This document shows, in pieces, positions 32,192 through 32,683 of a stretch of DNA of 32,683 nt. A model generated the notes under the pieces. That model was not told the DNA's origin. It saw only the letters and a program-made list of their open reading frames with translations, and did no database searches. A program made the position numbers and the translations under genes. The DNA comes from Parcubacteria group bacterium. Its GTDB lineage: Bacteria > Patescibacteriota > Minisyncoccia > Phycocordibacterales > JACNGX01. The stretch covers positions 1-32,683 of the forward strand of contig JACNGX010000031.1 of assembly GCA_014383885.1 (NCBI GenBank). The letters run 5' to 3'. How positions within the stretch are numbered: position 1 is the stretch's first letter; each line of letters starts with the position of its first letter.

Positions 32192-32524
32192 TTACATTGA
32201 GTAAGTCCCCCACCTCCTCCTGTCTGTTGCGGAGTAATGCACACGCAGCGCTTTACGCCACACTTTGACGTGCGCGCGCATGAGTACCAGAAAAACTATA
32301 ATGGCACTAACGTGCCAGTACTCAATGGCGGTGACGATCAAGCTCGCAAGTCCCCAGAAGAAAAACAAAACCAGAAAAATGGTTAATAAAAAAGAGATTA
32401 GGGAAGCGAGAAACTTTTCTCCCGCCTTGAGCACCCCCCCAACCGCTACTGCGCAGGGGTCAACGTCCTCGACGTTGACAGGAGTGGCCAATATTTCCTC
32501 GGACATTCTCTTTTTTGCTCTCAT
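32192..32524 (-). CDS. hypothetical membrane protein
   Basis: MRAKKRMSEEILATPVNVEDVDP... with two hydrophobic segments; start trimmed to exclude the promoter repeat. Confidence 0.6.
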   Translation of the reverse strand: MRAKKRMSEEILATPVNVEDVDPCAVAVGGVLKAGEKFLASLISFLLTIFLVLFFFWGLASLIVTAIEYWHVSAIIVFLVLMRAHVKVWRKALRVHYSATDRRRWGTYSM

Positions 32525-32579
32525 TACATTCTCCGATGTGTATCCCGAAGGGATACGGTTTTTTGAATCGTTACTTCTC

Positions 32580-32678
32580 CACTCCCCACCTTTAAATACG
32601 AAGACATGTGGTACACTTGTCACATATGCCACTCCTCACCTTTAAATACGAAGACATGTGGTACACTTGTCACATATG
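32580..32678 (+). repeat. 50-bp tandem duplication containing promoter-like sequence and ATG
   Basis: CACTCC(C/T)CACCTTTAAATACGAAGACATGTGGTACACTTGTCACATATG(C/G) occurs twice with 50-bp period. Confidence 0.9.
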
Positions 32679-32683
32679 GCGAA

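Overview
The window looks like a chromosome segment from a small-genome bacterium, probably Candidate Phyla Radiation/Patescibacteria (Parcubacteria-like). This is inferred from compact proteins and gene content, not from a search. Core genes: recG, a ClpB-type AAA+ disaggregase, mscL, a PfkB kinase, class II FBP aldolase, L25, L31, prfA, rpsB, tsf, pheS and pheT. tRNAs: Ile(UAU), Ser(GCU), Tyr(GUA), Trp(CCA), Thr(UGU), plus a tRNA-Lys(UUU)-like 5' half. The main accessory feature is an AT-rich island (~3.34-10.2 kb) next to tRNA-Ser(GCU). It carries an XRE regulator, a D12-class adenine methylase, a DpnII-like endonuclease, a second DNA methylase and a membrane-anchored HerA/DUF87-like ATPase that overlaps the RM operon by ATGA. 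Downstream is an IS903-like (IS5 family) insertion whose transposase has an in-frame TGA. The cargo is bracketed by apparently identical 265-bp inverted repeats (A), and outside them by ~225-bp direct repeats (B). The B copies differ mainly in hairpin stems, with pair-preserving changes. A 20-nt inverted copy of the tRNA-Ser 3' end lies at the far edge. Other points: a DegP-like protein that appears to have lost its catalytic triad, a PheS/PheT pair that appears to lack the accessory tRNA-binding domains, several dispersed hairpin repeat families, a CDS whose stop codon lies inside a tRNA gene, and a tandemly duplicated promoter/start region at the window edge. All calls come from reading the sequence and supplied ORFs; no database search was run.
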